In this document: positions 15,881 to 25,207 of the stretch, piece by piece
Layout: every line of letters starts with the position of its first letter
How positions within the stretch are numbered: the stretch's first letter is position 1
Source of the DNA: Spirochaetota bacterium
Lineage (GTDB): Bacteria; Spirochaetota; Spirochaetia; Treponematales; Treponemataceae
DNA length: 64,000 bases
Assembly: GCA_023438065.1 (NCBI GenBank)
Contig: JAEXRH010000002.1
Location: 136,029 to 200,028, forward strand
Direction of reading: 5' to 3'
Made by a program: the position numbers and the translations under genes
Notes under the pieces: generated by a model
Databases searched by the model: none
Seen by the model: the letters and a program-made list of their open reading frames with translations, nothing else
Told to the model about the DNA's origin: nothing

Positions 15881-16818
15881 TCGAGGCCCTGGTTCTCGGC
15901 GGGACGAACGGGCAATTCGAGGTCGAGACCCCGGAAGGCCGGGTTCTTCTCTGCGTCATAAAGGGCAAGATCCTCAAGGAGTCGGAGGGCTACTATAACC
16001 CGCTCGCGCCGGGCGACCGCGTCGCGATCGAGCCCGACGTCCATGACAGCGCGCGCGGCCAGATCGTCTCTCTCGTCCCGAGGCGAAACCACTTCGTGCG
16101 CTGGAACCAGAAGGGAAACGCCCCGCAGCTCCTCGCCGCGAACCTCGACCTCGTCGTCATCGTCACCACGCCCGCCGAGCCGCCGTTCAGGCCGCGCTTC
16201 GTCGACCGCGCGCTCATCCAGGCGGACGCCGAGCACATAGAGCCGGTGATCCTCATGAACAAGTGCGACCTCAAGGCCGACCCCGACGCGGACGACCGCA
16301 TGACCGACTGGGCCCGGCTCGGGTACCGGACGCTCCGCGTCTCGGCGAAGACGGGCGAGGGGATGGACGAGCTCGCCGCGCTCCTTTCGGGTCGCCTTTC
16401 CGCCTTCGTCGGCCAGTCCGGCGTCGGGAAGTCGAGCCTCCTCAACGCCCTCGACACCCGGCTCGCGCTTAAGACCTCCTCGCTTTCCGAGAAGTACGGG
16501 CGCGGCACGCACACGACGACGAAGGGCATGCTTTTCCATCTCCCGCCCGACGTCGACGGCAGGATCGCCTCGATCGTCGACACCCCGGGCGTCAGGCGCT
16601 TCATCCTTCACGACATCCCCGCGAAGGATCTCATCCTTTATTTCCGCGAGATGGAACCGCTCGTCGGCAATTGCACCTGGGGGCTCTCGTGCTCGCACGA
16701 GAGCGAGCCCGGCTGCAAGATCCTCGAGGCGGTCTACAGCGGCGTCATCCACGAACAGCGATATGAGAGCTGGCAGCGCATCCGGGAAGAGATCGAAACC
16801 GGAAGCTGGTCCGACTGA
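15877..16818 (+). CDS. rsgA: Ribosome small-subunit-dependent GTPase A
   Basis: The 313-residue protein has the circularly permuted GTPase order typical of RsgA: an N-terminal OB domain, then NKCD (G4), SAKTGEG (G5), GQSGVGKSSLL (G1), THTTT (G2) and DTPG (G3). The C-terminal zinc motif is CTWGLSCSHESEPGC. It assists maturation of the 30S subunit. The start is GTG 15877, overlapping the murI stop, because similarity begins there. Confidence 0.95.
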   Translation: MIEALVLGGTNGQFEVETPEGRVLLCVIKGKILKESEGYYNPLAPGDRVAIEPDVHDSARGQIVSLVPRRNHFVRWNQKGNAPQLLAANLDLVVIVTTPAEPPFRPRFVDRALIQADAEHIEPVILMNKCDLKADPDADDRMTDWARLGYRTLRVSAKTGEGMDELAALLSGRLSAFVGQSGVGKSSLLNALDTRLALKTSSLSEKYGRGTHTTTKGMLFHLPPDVDGRIASIVDTPGVRRFILHDIPAKDLILYFREMEPLVGNCTWGLSCSHESEPGCKILEAVYSGVIHEQRYESWQRIREEIETGSWSD

Positions 16819-16835
16819 CCGGAGTAACGACCATC

Positions 16836-19574
16836 ATGAACGAACGAACCCTTGAGACCCTCGAGTATCCCCGCATCCGGGAAACGATCGCGGGCTTTTG
16901 CATGAGCGCGGAGGGGAAGGAAGCTTTCCTTCTCCGCGAACCCTCCACCGACCGCGCCGAGATCGCGCTCCTTAAAAAACTCGCGTCTTCCTGGCTCGCA
17001 TCCCTTTCGGCCGAGAATCCGCCCCCGCTCGTCGGCTGGCCCGCGGTCGGCCCCTTCCTCTCGCGTATCCGCGTCGAGGGAGCCTCTCTCTCGGTCGAGG
17101 AGCTCTACGCCCTCGGCCTGTTCTGCGACTCGACGGCGAAGCTCCGCTCGTGGGCGGAGTTCCGCGCGCGTCAGGCGGAATCGGGGAAACGCGACCTCAT
17201 GGCGAACGTCGGATCGTCGGGCGGGCAATCCGGCGCGTCCGCGAGTCGTGGCGGTTCTGCCGGGCTAGACGCGGCGTCCGTCGACGGCGCTCCTTCCGAC
17301 GTCGGCTCCGTCCCCGGCGCCGTCGCGGAAGCGCTTTCAGGATCGATCGCGCAAAGCGCCGACGGCGCGGTTATCGCGTGCGCGAAAACCCTTCCCGATC
17401 TCGCCCCCTGCGCGGAGGAGATCTTCCGCGTCGTCGACCGCTCGACGGGCGAGATCCGCGACCTTCCCGAGCTCCGCGCGATCAGGCAGGGCATCCAGAA
17501 GATCAGGCAGGACATCGAGCGGCTCGTCGGCCGCTACCTTTCCGACGACGGCCTCAGGGGCGCGCTCCAGTCGACCCTCCCGACGATCAGGGACGGGAGG
17601 CAGGTCATCGCCCTTCGCGCGAACTTCAAGGGACGCGTGCGCGGCATCGTGCACGAGGTCTCGCAGTCGGGGCAGACGGTGTACGTCGAGCCCGAGGACG
17701 TCGTCGACCGGAATAACGACCTCGTCACCGAGGAGCACCGGCTCTCGCGGGAGGTCGCGCGCATCCTCCGCGAGACGACCGCCTCGCTTTCCCCGCGCCA
17801 TGGCGAGCTTTCCCTCGCGCTTCGCCTCATGGTCTTCCTCGACGGCGCGTGCGCGTCCGCCCGCTGGGGCCGCGACACGCGCGGCGTCTTCGCCTGCGAC
17901 CGGCCCTTCTCCGAGGGGGACGAGACCCCGATCATCGCGATCAGGCAGGGCCGCCATCCCCTTCTCGGGCTTCGTGCCGTCCCGATCGACCTCGTCCTCA
18001 CCCCCGGCGGCCGCGTCCTCATCGTCACCGGCCCCAACACCGGCGGCAAGACCGTCACCCTCAAGACCGTCGCGCTCTTCGCGCTCATCAACCAGTCGGG
18101 CTGGCCCGTGCCCTCGGGCGAGCGCACGGCGCTCCCCGTCTTCGACTACGTCGGCTGCGACATCGGCGACGAGCAGTCCCTCGACCAATCCCTCTCCACG
18201 TTCTCGGGCCACATGAAGAACGTCGCCCGAATGATGGAGAAGGCGGGTCCCGAGAGCCTCGTCCTCCTCGACGAGCTCGGGAGCGGCACCGACCCGCAGG
18301 AGGGGAGCGCGATCGCTATGGCCGTGCTCGACTCCCTCCTCGAGCGGGGCTCGACGGTCCTTTCGACGACGCACCACGGCATCCTCAAGAACTACGGCTA
18401 CACGCATCGCGCGTGCGTGAACGCCTCGGTCGACTTCGACGACGCGACGCTGTCGCCGACCTACCGCATCCTTATGGGCGTGCCGGGCGAGAGCCACGCG
18501 CTCGAGATCGCGAGCCGGAACGGGCTCGATCCCGCTACCGTCGAGCGCGCGCGGAGCTACCTCGTCGAGGAGCGCGCGGACGTGTCGGCGCTCATCCGCG
18601 GCCTCACCGCGAAGCACGAGGAGCTCGACCGCTTCGAGCGCGAGAAGAAGAGCGAGGAGGAAATCTTGCGCGAGCGTCGGCGGAAGACCGACCTCAAGGA
18701 CCTTCAGCTCAAGCAAAAGGAAAACGAGCTTCGCGCCCAAGGGTACAGGCGGCTCGAGAACCTCCTTTCCGAGAGCAGAAAGCAACTCGAGAACCTCGTC
18801 CGCGAGCTCCGCGAGGGCGAGCTCACGCGCGAGAAAACCGTGCAGGTGAAGGCCTGGATGGCCGATCTCGAAAAGCGCGTCAACGCCGAATACGAGGGGC
18901 TCGAGGCCTCGCGCGAGGAGACTGCCGCGCTCGGCCGCGAGGTCGACTCGCGCGTCAAGGCGGAAGACGCCGAACGCGCGCGGGAAGCGAAGGCCCAGAA
19001 AGGGGCCAGGGGCCAGAAGCGCGCGGCGTCCGCGCGCGCAGGTTCGCCCGACTCCAATGCCGCTGACGCCTCGGCGCGCGGCGGCCGGTACGGGAAGGAT
19101 TCGGGCGGCTTCGAGTACGTCCCCGAGTTCGCCCCCGGCGTCGAGGTCTACGTCGGCGCCTCGAAGAGCCGCGGCACGCTCGTCCGCGAGGCGAAAAAGG
19201 GTCAGTGGATCGTCACGGTCGGCACCCTCAAGATGACCTGCAAGGAAGCGGACTTGAGCGCCGTACCCGTCAACGGGCAGAAGCGGAACGTCACGGTCGA
19301 GTATCACGCGGACCTTTCCGACGGCGAGACGCCCGCCTTCGAGCTCCGGCTTCTCGGCATGCGGCACGACGAGGCCGTCAAGGCGCTCGAGCGCCAGCTC
19401 GATCTCGCCTCGATGAAGGGCCTCAAGGAGTTCTCGATCGTGCACGGGAAGGGACACGGCATCCTACAGACGGCCGTTCACGAAGCGCTCTCCCGCTACG
19501 CGGCCGTCGCCGAATACCACTTCGCCCGGCCCGAGCAGGGCGGCACGGGAAAGACGATCGTCACGATGAAGTAG
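16836..19574 (+). CDS. mutS2: Endonuclease MutS2
   Basis: The 912-residue protein has the MutS core with Walker A GPNTGGKTVTLKT, Walker B LVLLDELGSGTDP and signature STTHHG, a long coiled-coil (about residues 590-720), and a C-terminal Smr nuclease domain with RLLGMRHDEA and IVHGKGHGIL. MutS2 acts in ribosome rescue and recombination control rather than mismatch repair. It is longer than the usual 780-800 residues because of Ser/Gly/Ala-rich insertions at about residues 125-170 and 710-750. Ribosome site GGAG. Confidence 0.94.
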   Translation: MNERTLETLEYPRIRETIAGFCMSAEGKEAFLLREPSTDRAEIALLKKLASSWLASLSAENPPPLVGWPAVGPFLSRIRVEGASLSVEELYALGLFCDSTAKLRSWAEFRARQAESGKRDLMANVGSSGGQSGASASRGGSAGLDAASVDGAPSDVGSVPGAVAEALSGSIAQSADGAVIACAKTLPDLAPCAEEIFRVVDRSTGEIRDLPELRAIRQGIQKIRQDIERLVGRYLSDDGLRGALQSTLPTIRDGRQVIALRANFKGRVRGIVHEVSQSGQTVYVEPEDVVDRNNDLVTEEHRLSREVARILRETTASLSPRHGELSLALRLMVFLDGACASARWGRDTRGVFACDRPFSEGDETPIIAIRQGRHPLLGLRAVPIDLVLTPGGRVLIVTGPNTGGKTVTLKTVALFALINQSGWPVPSGERTALPVFDYVGCDIGDEQSLDQSLSTFSGHMKNVARMMEKAGPESLVLLDELGSGTDPQEGSAIAMAVLDSLLERGSTVLSTTHHGILKNYGYTHRACVNASVDFDDATLSPTYRILMGVPGESHALEIASRNGLDPATVERARSYLVEERADVSALIRGLTAKHEELDRFEREKKSEEEILRERRRKTDLKDLQLKQKENELRAQGYRRLENLLSESRKQLENLVRELREGELTREKTVQVKAWMADLEKRVNAEYEGLEASREETAALGREVDSRVKAEDAERAREAKAQKGARGQKRAASARAGSPDSNAADASARGGRYGKDSGGFEYVPEFAPGVEVYVGASKSRGTLVREAKKGQWIVTVGTLKMTCKEADLSAVPVNGQKRNVTVEYHADLSDGETPAFELRLLGMRHDEAVKALERQLDLASMKGLKEFSIVHGKGHGILQTAVHEALSRYAAVAEYHFARPEQGGTGKTIVTMK

Positions 19575-19576
19575 CC

Positions 19577-19772
19577 GCCGCGGGGGCCGCGGGGTGAAAG
19601 CATCAAGCAGGGCGAAATCTTAACGGGTCCGCGGATCGGCTGACGGACGCGGGCGCGGGGTGAAAGCATCAAGCAGGGCGAAATCTTAACGGGTCCGCGG
19701 AGCGACTGAAGGATGCGGGGTGACAACTGTAAGCTGGGCGAAATCTGAACGGGGCCGCGGAGCGGCTGATGG
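19577..19772. repeat. Three-copy intergenic repeat (about 60-66 bp)
   Basis: Three units begin at 19589, 19655 and 19715 with GCGGGGTGA, share GGGCGAAATCT.AACGGG.CCGCGG, and end with a CGGCTGA-like string. Units 1 and 2 are almost identical (66 bp apart); unit 3 has diverged. A CCGCGG-GGG-CCGCGG hairpin (19578-19592) directly follows the mutS2 stop. No coding function is likely. Confidence 0.8.
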
Positions 19773-19783
19773 TCGAGCAGTGG

Positions 19784-20335
19784 CTAGCCGACGATCTCCT
19801 GGCGTTCGCCGTCGATGAGGATGGCCTGCCGGTTCGTGAGCGATACCTCGCCGTTCCCGACGGTCGCGACCGGGCCGGGCAGGGTCCCCCGCTCGCAATG
19901 CACCCGTAGCGCGACGTCGACGAATCCGAGCCCGCGCTTCACGTTACGGGCCGCGACGCAGCTTCCCGCGCTCACGCCGACGTACACGCCGCCCGAGCGG
20001 ACGAACCTGAGGAGCCTTCCCCGGAACCCGCTGTCGTTGATTCTCCGTATCAGATAGTCAGCGTCTCCGCCGCAGAAATAGACGGCGTCGTGCGCGCGGA
20101 GCGCGGAATAGGGCATCGCGCGGTGAAGGTCGTATACCGTGACGTTTTCCTTCGGGATTCCCGCGGAAAGGAGATCGTTCATGCACTTGGGAAGCATGGC
20201 GATCGCGTCCGGATGGATCGCCGCGGTCGGGACGAAAACGACTTTCATCCCGTTCGCCTTCTTTCCGACCATGTCGAGAAAGAGCGTCGTCAAGAGCGGG
20301 TTCTCGAAACCGGCGGACGTCAGCAGCGCTTTCAC
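19784..20335 (-). CDS. Peptidase E-like (S51) / type 1 glutamine amidotransferase-like protein
   Basis: The 183-residue product has the S51 pattern: FVPTAAIHPDA early, DAVYFCGGDADYLI, the nucleophile serine in VYVGVSAGSCVAA, and LGFVDVALRVHCE with the likely catalytic His. It ends with the strand pair RQAILIDGERQEIV. Peptidase E cleaves Asp-X dipeptides; cyanophycinase-like activity is a possible alternative. Slightly shorter than typical (about 210). It lies downstream of the FapA-family gene on the same strand, 21 bp away. Confidence 0.8.
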   Translation of the reverse strand: MKALLTSAGFENPLLTTLFLDMVGKKANGMKVVFVPTAAIHPDAIAMLPKCMNDLLSAGIPKENVTVYDLHRAMPYSALRAHDAVYFCGGDADYLIRRINDSGFRGRLLRFVRSGGVYVGVSAGSCVAARNVKRGLGFVDVALRVHCERGTLPGPVATVGNGEVSLTNRQAILIDGERQEIVG

Positions 20336-20356
20336 GCGATTACCGTTCCCTTCTCG

Positions 20357-21916
20357 TCACTGCTTTTTGTACGGCTCTATGACGATCATGCCGCGCGACT
20401 TGTCGAGGCGGAATATGACGGATTTGTGGACCTTGGTGACGGTGTAGGGGACGTGGCATATCTCGAGGTCGGTGCCCGGATAGATGCTTCCGTGAACCTC
20501 GATGAACGCGCCGTCGTTCCGGTCGATCTTGGGAAGGAAGGTCGGGATGCGCGCGTTGATCTCGTCGCGCCGGGCGCGAAGGGTCTCGATGTGCTTCGCG
20601 ATGTCCTCGAGCGGCTCTTCCCGGTACATCTCCTCGGCGCGCTGAAGCTTGATCGCGATGACCTTGAGCTGCTCGTTCGCGATGTCGAGCTCCTGCTGGA
20701 CGGTGAAGTCCGTGCCGCACCTGACCCTCGTTCTCGCGCCGCGCGGGCTTCCGATGTCGAGGGCCTGCACCCCGCCGATGACGATGCACTCGCAACCGAC
20801 GAGTTTTCCCGTCTCGCCCATCTTGATCGTGCCCATCGAGTACACCGTCGACTGGACGATGCTCCCGGTGACGATGATGTCCCCGCGGACGGCGACGCGG
20901 CAGTTCTGGATGAACTTCGCCTGGAGATTCCCCCCGACGCGGACCGCGCCGTTCGAGCGCCCCTCGATGCCGCCGTGAACGATCATGTCCTTCTTGCACA
21001 CGATCTCGGTGACGTCGACTACCTCGCTCGACACGAACGAGCCCGAGGCGTAGATCTTGAACCCGTCGGCGATCTTGCCCGAGAGGATCACGTCTCCGGG
21101 GAAGGTGATGTTCCCGGTCGTGAAGTCCACGCCCTTCTTGAGCACGAGCACGTCCTCGACGGTCACCGTGCCCTCCGAATCGATCGAAAGCCGGCCGCTT
21201 TTCCCCGCGAAAAGGCCCTTCTCGTGCTCGATGACGTTCTTTCCCGCGGAAAAGACCTGCATCCGCTGGACGTGGCAGGGGATTTCCTTGCCGTATATGT
21301 CGGTGCCCGGCTTCCCGTCGACCTTGAGAATGCGCCGGGCAATAGGTTCCTTGAACTGGACGATGGAGAACGCGCTGATGGAGTGCCAGTCGATTCGCGC
21401 GGCGTTCGGGTCTATTTCGGGTTTTCGGTCGAGAAAGTCCTTGCGGATGACGAAATGTTCCGGGATCTCGGGCAACGCCCGCGTCGCCTGCGCGATGAGC
21501 ACGTCGCGTACGGCCGTTCTGGTGGAGTTCGTCTTGAGGATGGCGTCCTGGATCGCCTCGTGCTGGACGCCATACACGATCCCCGCCGCGTCGAGACGTT
21601 CGGCCATGACGGGATAGGTGAGGAAGTCGCCCATCGGGGCCGAAGGATGGAAGGTCGCGATCGCGGACATCCCGTCCGGCGCGAGGGTAACCTCGGCGAA
21701 TCCGGACTTTTGGTCGTTTTGCCTGATGAAGAGGGTGAGGTTGTCTTGATTCTGGTTCCCGCCGTCGTTCGGCCCGCCCTTCGCCGCGGCGGAATCCGTT
21801 CCCGTTTCCGCCTGGTCGTTCGGCTTGGTATCGATTCCGGCGTCGTCTCCGGCGGCGATCGAGGCTTCGGTTTCCCTGCGCGGATCTGCGTTGTTCGGCG
21901 TGTTCTTCTTGGCCAC
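20357..21916 (-). CDS. FapA family protein (DUF342)
   Basis: The product has a disordered, Asn/Gly/Asp-rich N-terminus of about 60 residues, a DUF342 N-terminal domain, then a beta-helical core with repeated glycine turns (GTDIYGKEIPCHVQ, GDVILSGKIADGFKI, GNLQAKFIQNCRV, GDIIVTGSIVQSTVYSMG) and a coiled coil (about 410-460). FapA proteins are linked to flagellar assembly and cell polarity in Vibrio and are widespread in spirochaetes. GTG 21916 (519 residues) is preferred because GGAGAGG lies 4-5 bases before it; the longer frame from ATG 21961 lacks a ribosome site and would run into the argR promoter. Confidence 0.88.
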   Translation of the reverse strand: MAKKNTPNNADPRRETEASIAAGDDAGIDTKPNDQAETGTDSAAAKGGPNDGGNQNQDNLTLFIRQNDQKSGFAEVTLAPDGMSAIATFHPSAPMGDFLTYPVMAERLDAAGIVYGVQHEAIQDAILKTNSTRTAVRDVLIAQATRALPEIPEHFVIRKDFLDRKPEIDPNAARIDWHSISAFSIVQFKEPIARRILKVDGKPGTDIYGKEIPCHVQRMQVFSAGKNVIEHEKGLFAGKSGRLSIDSEGTVTVEDVLVLKKGVDFTTGNITFPGDVILSGKIADGFKIYASGSFVSSEVVDVTEIVCKKDMIVHGGIEGRSNGAVRVGGNLQAKFIQNCRVAVRGDIIVTGSIVQSTVYSMGTIKMGETGKLVGCECIVIGGVQALDIGSPRGARTRVRCGTDFTVQQELDIANEQLKVIAIKLQRAEEMYREEPLEDIAKHIETLRARRDEINARIPTFLPKIDRNDGAFIEVHGSIYPGTDLEICHVPYTVTKVHKSVIFRLDKSRGMIVIEPYKKQ

Positions 21917-21954
21917 AGGACCTCTCCCCATTGAATGATCGGCGGTTTCTTCGC

Positions 21955-22000
21955 TTGACATTACCGCTATCTTTATTCATTATAAGTGAATAATTATTCA
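21955..22000 (+). promoter_or_regulatory. argR promoter with ARG box
   Basis: TTGACA (21955-21960), 17 bp, CATTAT (21978-21983). The 14-bp perfect palindrome TGAATAATTATTCA (21987-22000) is a consensus-like ARG box over the start site. An extra TTATTCA half-site lies at 21973-21979. Autoregulation by ArgR is likely, and the divergent FapA gene may be affected. Confidence 0.85.
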
Positions 22001-22021
22001 CCGTACAATGGCAGGAATTTA

Positions 22022-22495
22022 GTGAAAGAACGACTGACGCGTCTCAAGACAATCCGCCGCCTCATCAAAACCTACCGGATTGAATCCCAGGAGGCCCTGC
22101 TCGGCTACCTCTCCCGCGAGGGTTTCGCCGTTACCCAGGCGACCCTTTCCCGCGATCTCAAGCTCCTCAAGGTCGGAAAGCTCTCGGACGGCCATAACGG
22201 TTACGTATATACCCTTCCGGGCGACGAGGAGCGGCAGGAATCCGAGCAAACCGTCGTCCAGGACTTCCTCCGCGGCTACGTCTCCATCGATTTTTCCGGC
22301 AACATGGTCGTCATCAAGACCTATTCGGGCCATTCCGACGTGGTCGCCGCCGCGGTAGACAGCATGAGCCTCGACGAGGTGCTCGGATGCATCGCGGGCC
22401 GCGATAACTGCGTCTTCGTGTGCCTCAGGGAAGGCGTGTCGGGCGACGACTTCCTCGAAACCCTCAAGCTGAAAATACCCGAACTGGACGAGTGA
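22022..22495 (+). CDS. argR: Arginine repressor ArgR
   Basis: The 157-residue protein has the N-terminal winged helix with VTQATLSRDLKLLKVGK and the C-terminal hexamerisation/arginine domain with GCIAGRDNCVFV. In known ArgR proteins this last motif is GTIAGDDT, where both Asp bind arginine; here the first is Arg127 and only Asp128 remains, so ligand binding may differ. GTG 22022 is chosen with AGGA six bases upstream. An ARG box lies in its promoter. No arginine biosynthesis gene lies in the window. Confidence 0.9.
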   Translation: MKERLTRLKTIRRLIKTYRIESQEALLGYLSREGFAVTQATLSRDLKLLKVGKLSDGHNGYVYTLPGDEERQESEQTVVQDFLRGYVSIDFSGNMVVIKTYSGHSDVVAAAVDSMSLDEVLGCIAGRDNCVFVCLREGVSGDDFLETLKLKIPELDE

Positions 22496-22622
22496 CCCGC
22501 CGAACGCGAGCCTTCGATGGTTTCGCGCCGATCGCGTCTTGCGTTCGCGAGCGTCGTTACCGCAAACATCCCGATCCATCGCCGATTGCTTTCGCGATGA
22601 AATTCACCTATAGGAGACCGAC

Positions 22623-24194
22623 ATGATCAACTGGAACAACCTTGATACCCTCAACGCGTACAAGAAGATGCTGACCCTCAAGGGGCAGGTAAGGCTTTCC
22701 GAGGTTCTTTCCGCCGACCGCGTGAAGAAGTACGAGGCCCCGATGGCAGCGGGCCTTTCGTATAATTATGCGGCGAAACAGGTAAACGACCCCATCCTCA
22801 CCGTCCTCCAGGAGCTCTCGGACGAGCAGCAGCTCGTCGGGAAATACAAGGCCCTCCTCGACGGCGAGACGATCAACACCGGCGAGAACCGTAAGGTTCT
22901 CCACCAGCTCGCGCGCGGGCAGCTCGGAAAGGACGTCGTCTTCGAGGGAAAGAACTTGCGCAAGTTCTACGAGGAGCAAACCGCCAAGATCGCGGCTTTC
23001 GCGAAGAAGGTGCATGCGGGCGAGATCACCGGCTCGAAGGGCGACGCCTTCACGACCGCCGTCCAGATCGGCATCGGCGGCTCCGACCTCGGGCCGCGCG
23101 CCCTCTACCTCGCCCTCGACAACTGGGCGGTCAAGAACGGCAAGAAGAAAATGAACGCCGCGTTCATCTCGAACGTCGACCCCGACGACGGGGCCGCGGT
23201 CGTCGCCTCGTGCGACCTCGCGAAGACCCTTTTCATCCTCGTCTCCAAGAGCGGCACCACCCAGGAAACCCTCTCGAACGAGCTTTTCGTCAAGGACTTC
23301 CTCAAGAAGGCCGGCCTCGATCCCGCGAAGCACATGATCGCCGTCACGAGCGAGACGAGTCCTCTCGCGAACAATCCCGGCTACCTCGCCTCGTTCTACA
23401 TGGACGACTTCATCGGCGGCCGCTATTCCTCTTCCTCCGCCGTCGGCGGCGCGATCCTCTCGCTCGCCTTCGGGCCCGAGGTATTCGCCGACTTCCTTAA
23501 GGGCGCCCACGCGGCCGACAAGTCCGCCCTCGAGGCCGACATCCGTAAGAACCCCGCGCTCCTCGACGCCCTCATCGGCGTGTACGAGCGGAACGCGCAA
23601 GGGTATCCGTCGACCGCGATCCTTCCCTACAGCCAGGCCCTCTCCCGCTTCCCGGCCCACCTCCAGCAGACCGACATGGAGTCGAACGGCAAGCAGGTGA
23701 ACCGCGCGGGAGATCCAGTCGACTACGTAACCGGCCCCGTCCTCTTCGGCGAGCCCGGCACGAACGGCCAGCACTCCTTCTTCCAGCTCCTCCATCAGGG
23801 CACCGACGTCATCCCGCTCCAGTTCATCGGCTTCGTCGAAAGCCAGGCGGAAGCGGACATCGTCGTCGACGGTTCGACGAGCCAGAAGAAGCTCTGCGCG
23901 AACCTTTCGGCCCAGATCGTCGCCTTCGCGAAGGGAAAGAGCGACGCGAACCCGAACAAGAACTTCCCCGGCGAGCGCCCCTCGAGCCTCATCCACGGCA
24001 AGAAGCTCACCCCCGAGGCCCTCGGCGCCCTCCTCGCGCACTACGAGAACAAGATCATGTTCCAGGGCTTCGCGTGGAACCTCAACAGCTTCGATCAGGA
24101 AGGCGTCCAGCTCGGCAAGGTCCTCACCAAGAAGGTCCTTTCGGGCGACATGGACGACACCCTCAAGGCTTACGCGGGAATTTTCGGGATCTGA
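22623..24194 (+). CDS. pgi: Glucose-6-phosphate isomerase
   Basis: The 523-residue enzyme interconverts glucose-6-phosphate and fructose-6-phosphate in the cytoplasm. It contains IGIGGSDLGPRA, FILVSKSGTTQET (phosphate-binding loop), GGRYSSSSAVG, and the C-terminal NSFDQEGVQLGKVL with the catalytic lysine region. Full length. A ribosome site TAGGAG lies before ATG 22623 and a strong terminator follows, so it is monocistronic. Confidence 0.96.
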   Translation: MINWNNLDTLNAYKKMLTLKGQVRLSEVLSADRVKKYEAPMAAGLSYNYAAKQVNDPILTVLQELSDEQQLVGKYKALLDGETINTGENRKVLHQLARGQLGKDVVFEGKNLRKFYEEQTAKIAAFAKKVHAGEITGSKGDAFTTAVQIGIGGSDLGPRALYLALDNWAVKNGKKKMNAAFISNVDPDDGAAVVASCDLAKTLFILVSKSGTTQETLSNELFVKDFLKKAGLDPAKHMIAVTSETSPLANNPGYLASFYMDDFIGGRYSSSSAVGGAILSLAFGPEVFADFLKGAHAADKSALEADIRKNPALLDALIGVYERNAQGYPSTAILPYSQALSRFPAHLQQTDMESNGKQVNRAGDPVDYVTGPVLFGEPGTNGQHSFFQLLHQGTDVIPLQFIGFVESQAEADIVVDGSTSQKKLCANLSAQIVAFAKGKSDANPNKNFPGERPSSLIHGKKLTPEALGALLAHYENKIMFQGFAWNLNSFDQEGVQLGKVLTKKVLSGDMDDTLKAYAGIFGI

Positions 24195-24221
24195 CGCCGC
24201 GATTCCGCGGTCGACCGGTCG

Positions 24222-24257
24222 AAAGGGGTGCCCTGCTTGGGGCGCCCCTTTTTTTTA
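24222..24257 (+). terminator. Rho-independent terminator after pgi
   Basis: The stem AAGGGGTGCC/GGCGCCCCTT (one G-T pair) is followed by eight T. Confidence 0.92.
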
Positions 24258-24363
24258 TCGTTTTGGCTTTTCTCCTCTCGATATCGCCATGCGGCAGAGG
24301 CACCGTTTCGCTCCCGTCCCGCCCTTTCGCGGTTCAACGCCCGCTTGAGCCCTCGCTCCGGAT

Positions 24364-24391
24364 TTGACAGATGCATGGCGAGACCTATACT
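24364..24391 (+). promoter_or_regulatory. Promoter of the binding protein-chemoreceptor operon
   Basis: TTGACA (24364-24369), 16 bp, TATACT (24386-24391). The first gene starts 66 nt further on, with an AGGAGG ribosome site. Confidence 0.82.
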
Positions 24392-24457
24392 GAAAATAAG
24401 CGGGCAACGCGTTTCTCGCGAATTGCGTTCCGATACTGAAAGATCCAGGAGGCGTCT

Positions 24458-25186
24458 ATGAAGAAACGAATTATGGCGTTTGCCTTATCGTTCCTGACCA
24501 TGACGGCTGGGCTGTCGGCTCAGGATTATAAGGTCGTGGTACCGCAAATCGCTCCTTCCGCGATAGAGGTTTACACGAAGTCCATCGAGGCAATCGCGGA
24601 AAGCCAGGGCAAAACGGTGTCCATCCAGGTTGTGCCGTTCGCGCGAGCCGTGTACATGATCGAGACGAAGCAAGTCGACATTCAAGCGGTCATTACCCAG
24701 ATACCCGACAAGACGAAATGGGCGGGCCTGAAGTACGACTACTCTACCGCTTCGCTCGTCGATGTCGTTTTCGTGCTGTATACGAACAAGTCGAAACCGG
24801 TCACGGCGGCCGAACTGAAGGCCGGCAACCCGAAGAAACTCAAGATCGAGACGGACACGGCGCACGTCCTTCATTTCCCGTTCACCTCGCCCTCGACGAA
24901 TATCGAGGCCAGCCTGCAGAAGGTTGATGCGGGAACGATCGACGGCTACATCTTTGCTCAGGGCACGACCGACGCCGCCGTCAAGCGTCTTGGGCTCAAG
25001 AATATTCGGAGGGAGCACTTTGATACCCTCAGTAGCGTGTTTCTCCTGCAAAAAGGCGGAAGGGGAGGCGATATTGACGCGATGCTGAGCGCCGGGCTTG
25101 CCGCGATAAAGGCGAACGGAAAATACCAGGCAATCGTCGGGCCCTACGCCGCGACCGCGTCGAATTACAGCGATTGGCAGCCGTAA
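24458..25186 (+). CDS. Periplasmic solute-binding protein-like receptor component
   Basis: The 242-residue protein has a signal peptide (MKKRIMAFALSFLTMTAGLSA, cleavage after LSA) and then a bilobed binding-protein fold: IAPSAIEVYTKSIEAIAESQ, VDIQAVITQIPDKTKW, and a C-terminal lobe with DAGTIDGYIFAQGTTDAAVKRLG. It resembles family-3 binding proteins without transporter genes beside it. It lies 21 bp upstream of a chemoreceptor gene, so it probably presents a ligand to that receptor. The ligand is unknown. Its base composition is slightly lower in GC than the housekeeping genes around it. Confidence 0.72.
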   Translation: MKKRIMAFALSFLTMTAGLSAQDYKVVVPQIAPSAIEVYTKSIEAIAESQGKTVSIQVVPFARAVYMIETKQVDIQAVITQIPDKTKWAGLKYDYSTASLVDVVFVLYTNKSKPVTAAELKAGNPKKLKIETDTAHVLHFPFTSPSTNIEASLQKVDAGTIDGYIFAQGTTDAAVKRLGLKNIRREHFDTLSSVFLLQKGGRGGDIDAMLSAGLAAIKANGKYQAIVGPYAATASNYSDWQP

Positions 25187-25207
25187 CGGTTCGCGAGGGA
25201 GCGATAT

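Noticed and set aside
17337..19457. 706-residue minus-strand frame
   Set aside because: Antisense shadow of mutS2; no domain, no start context.
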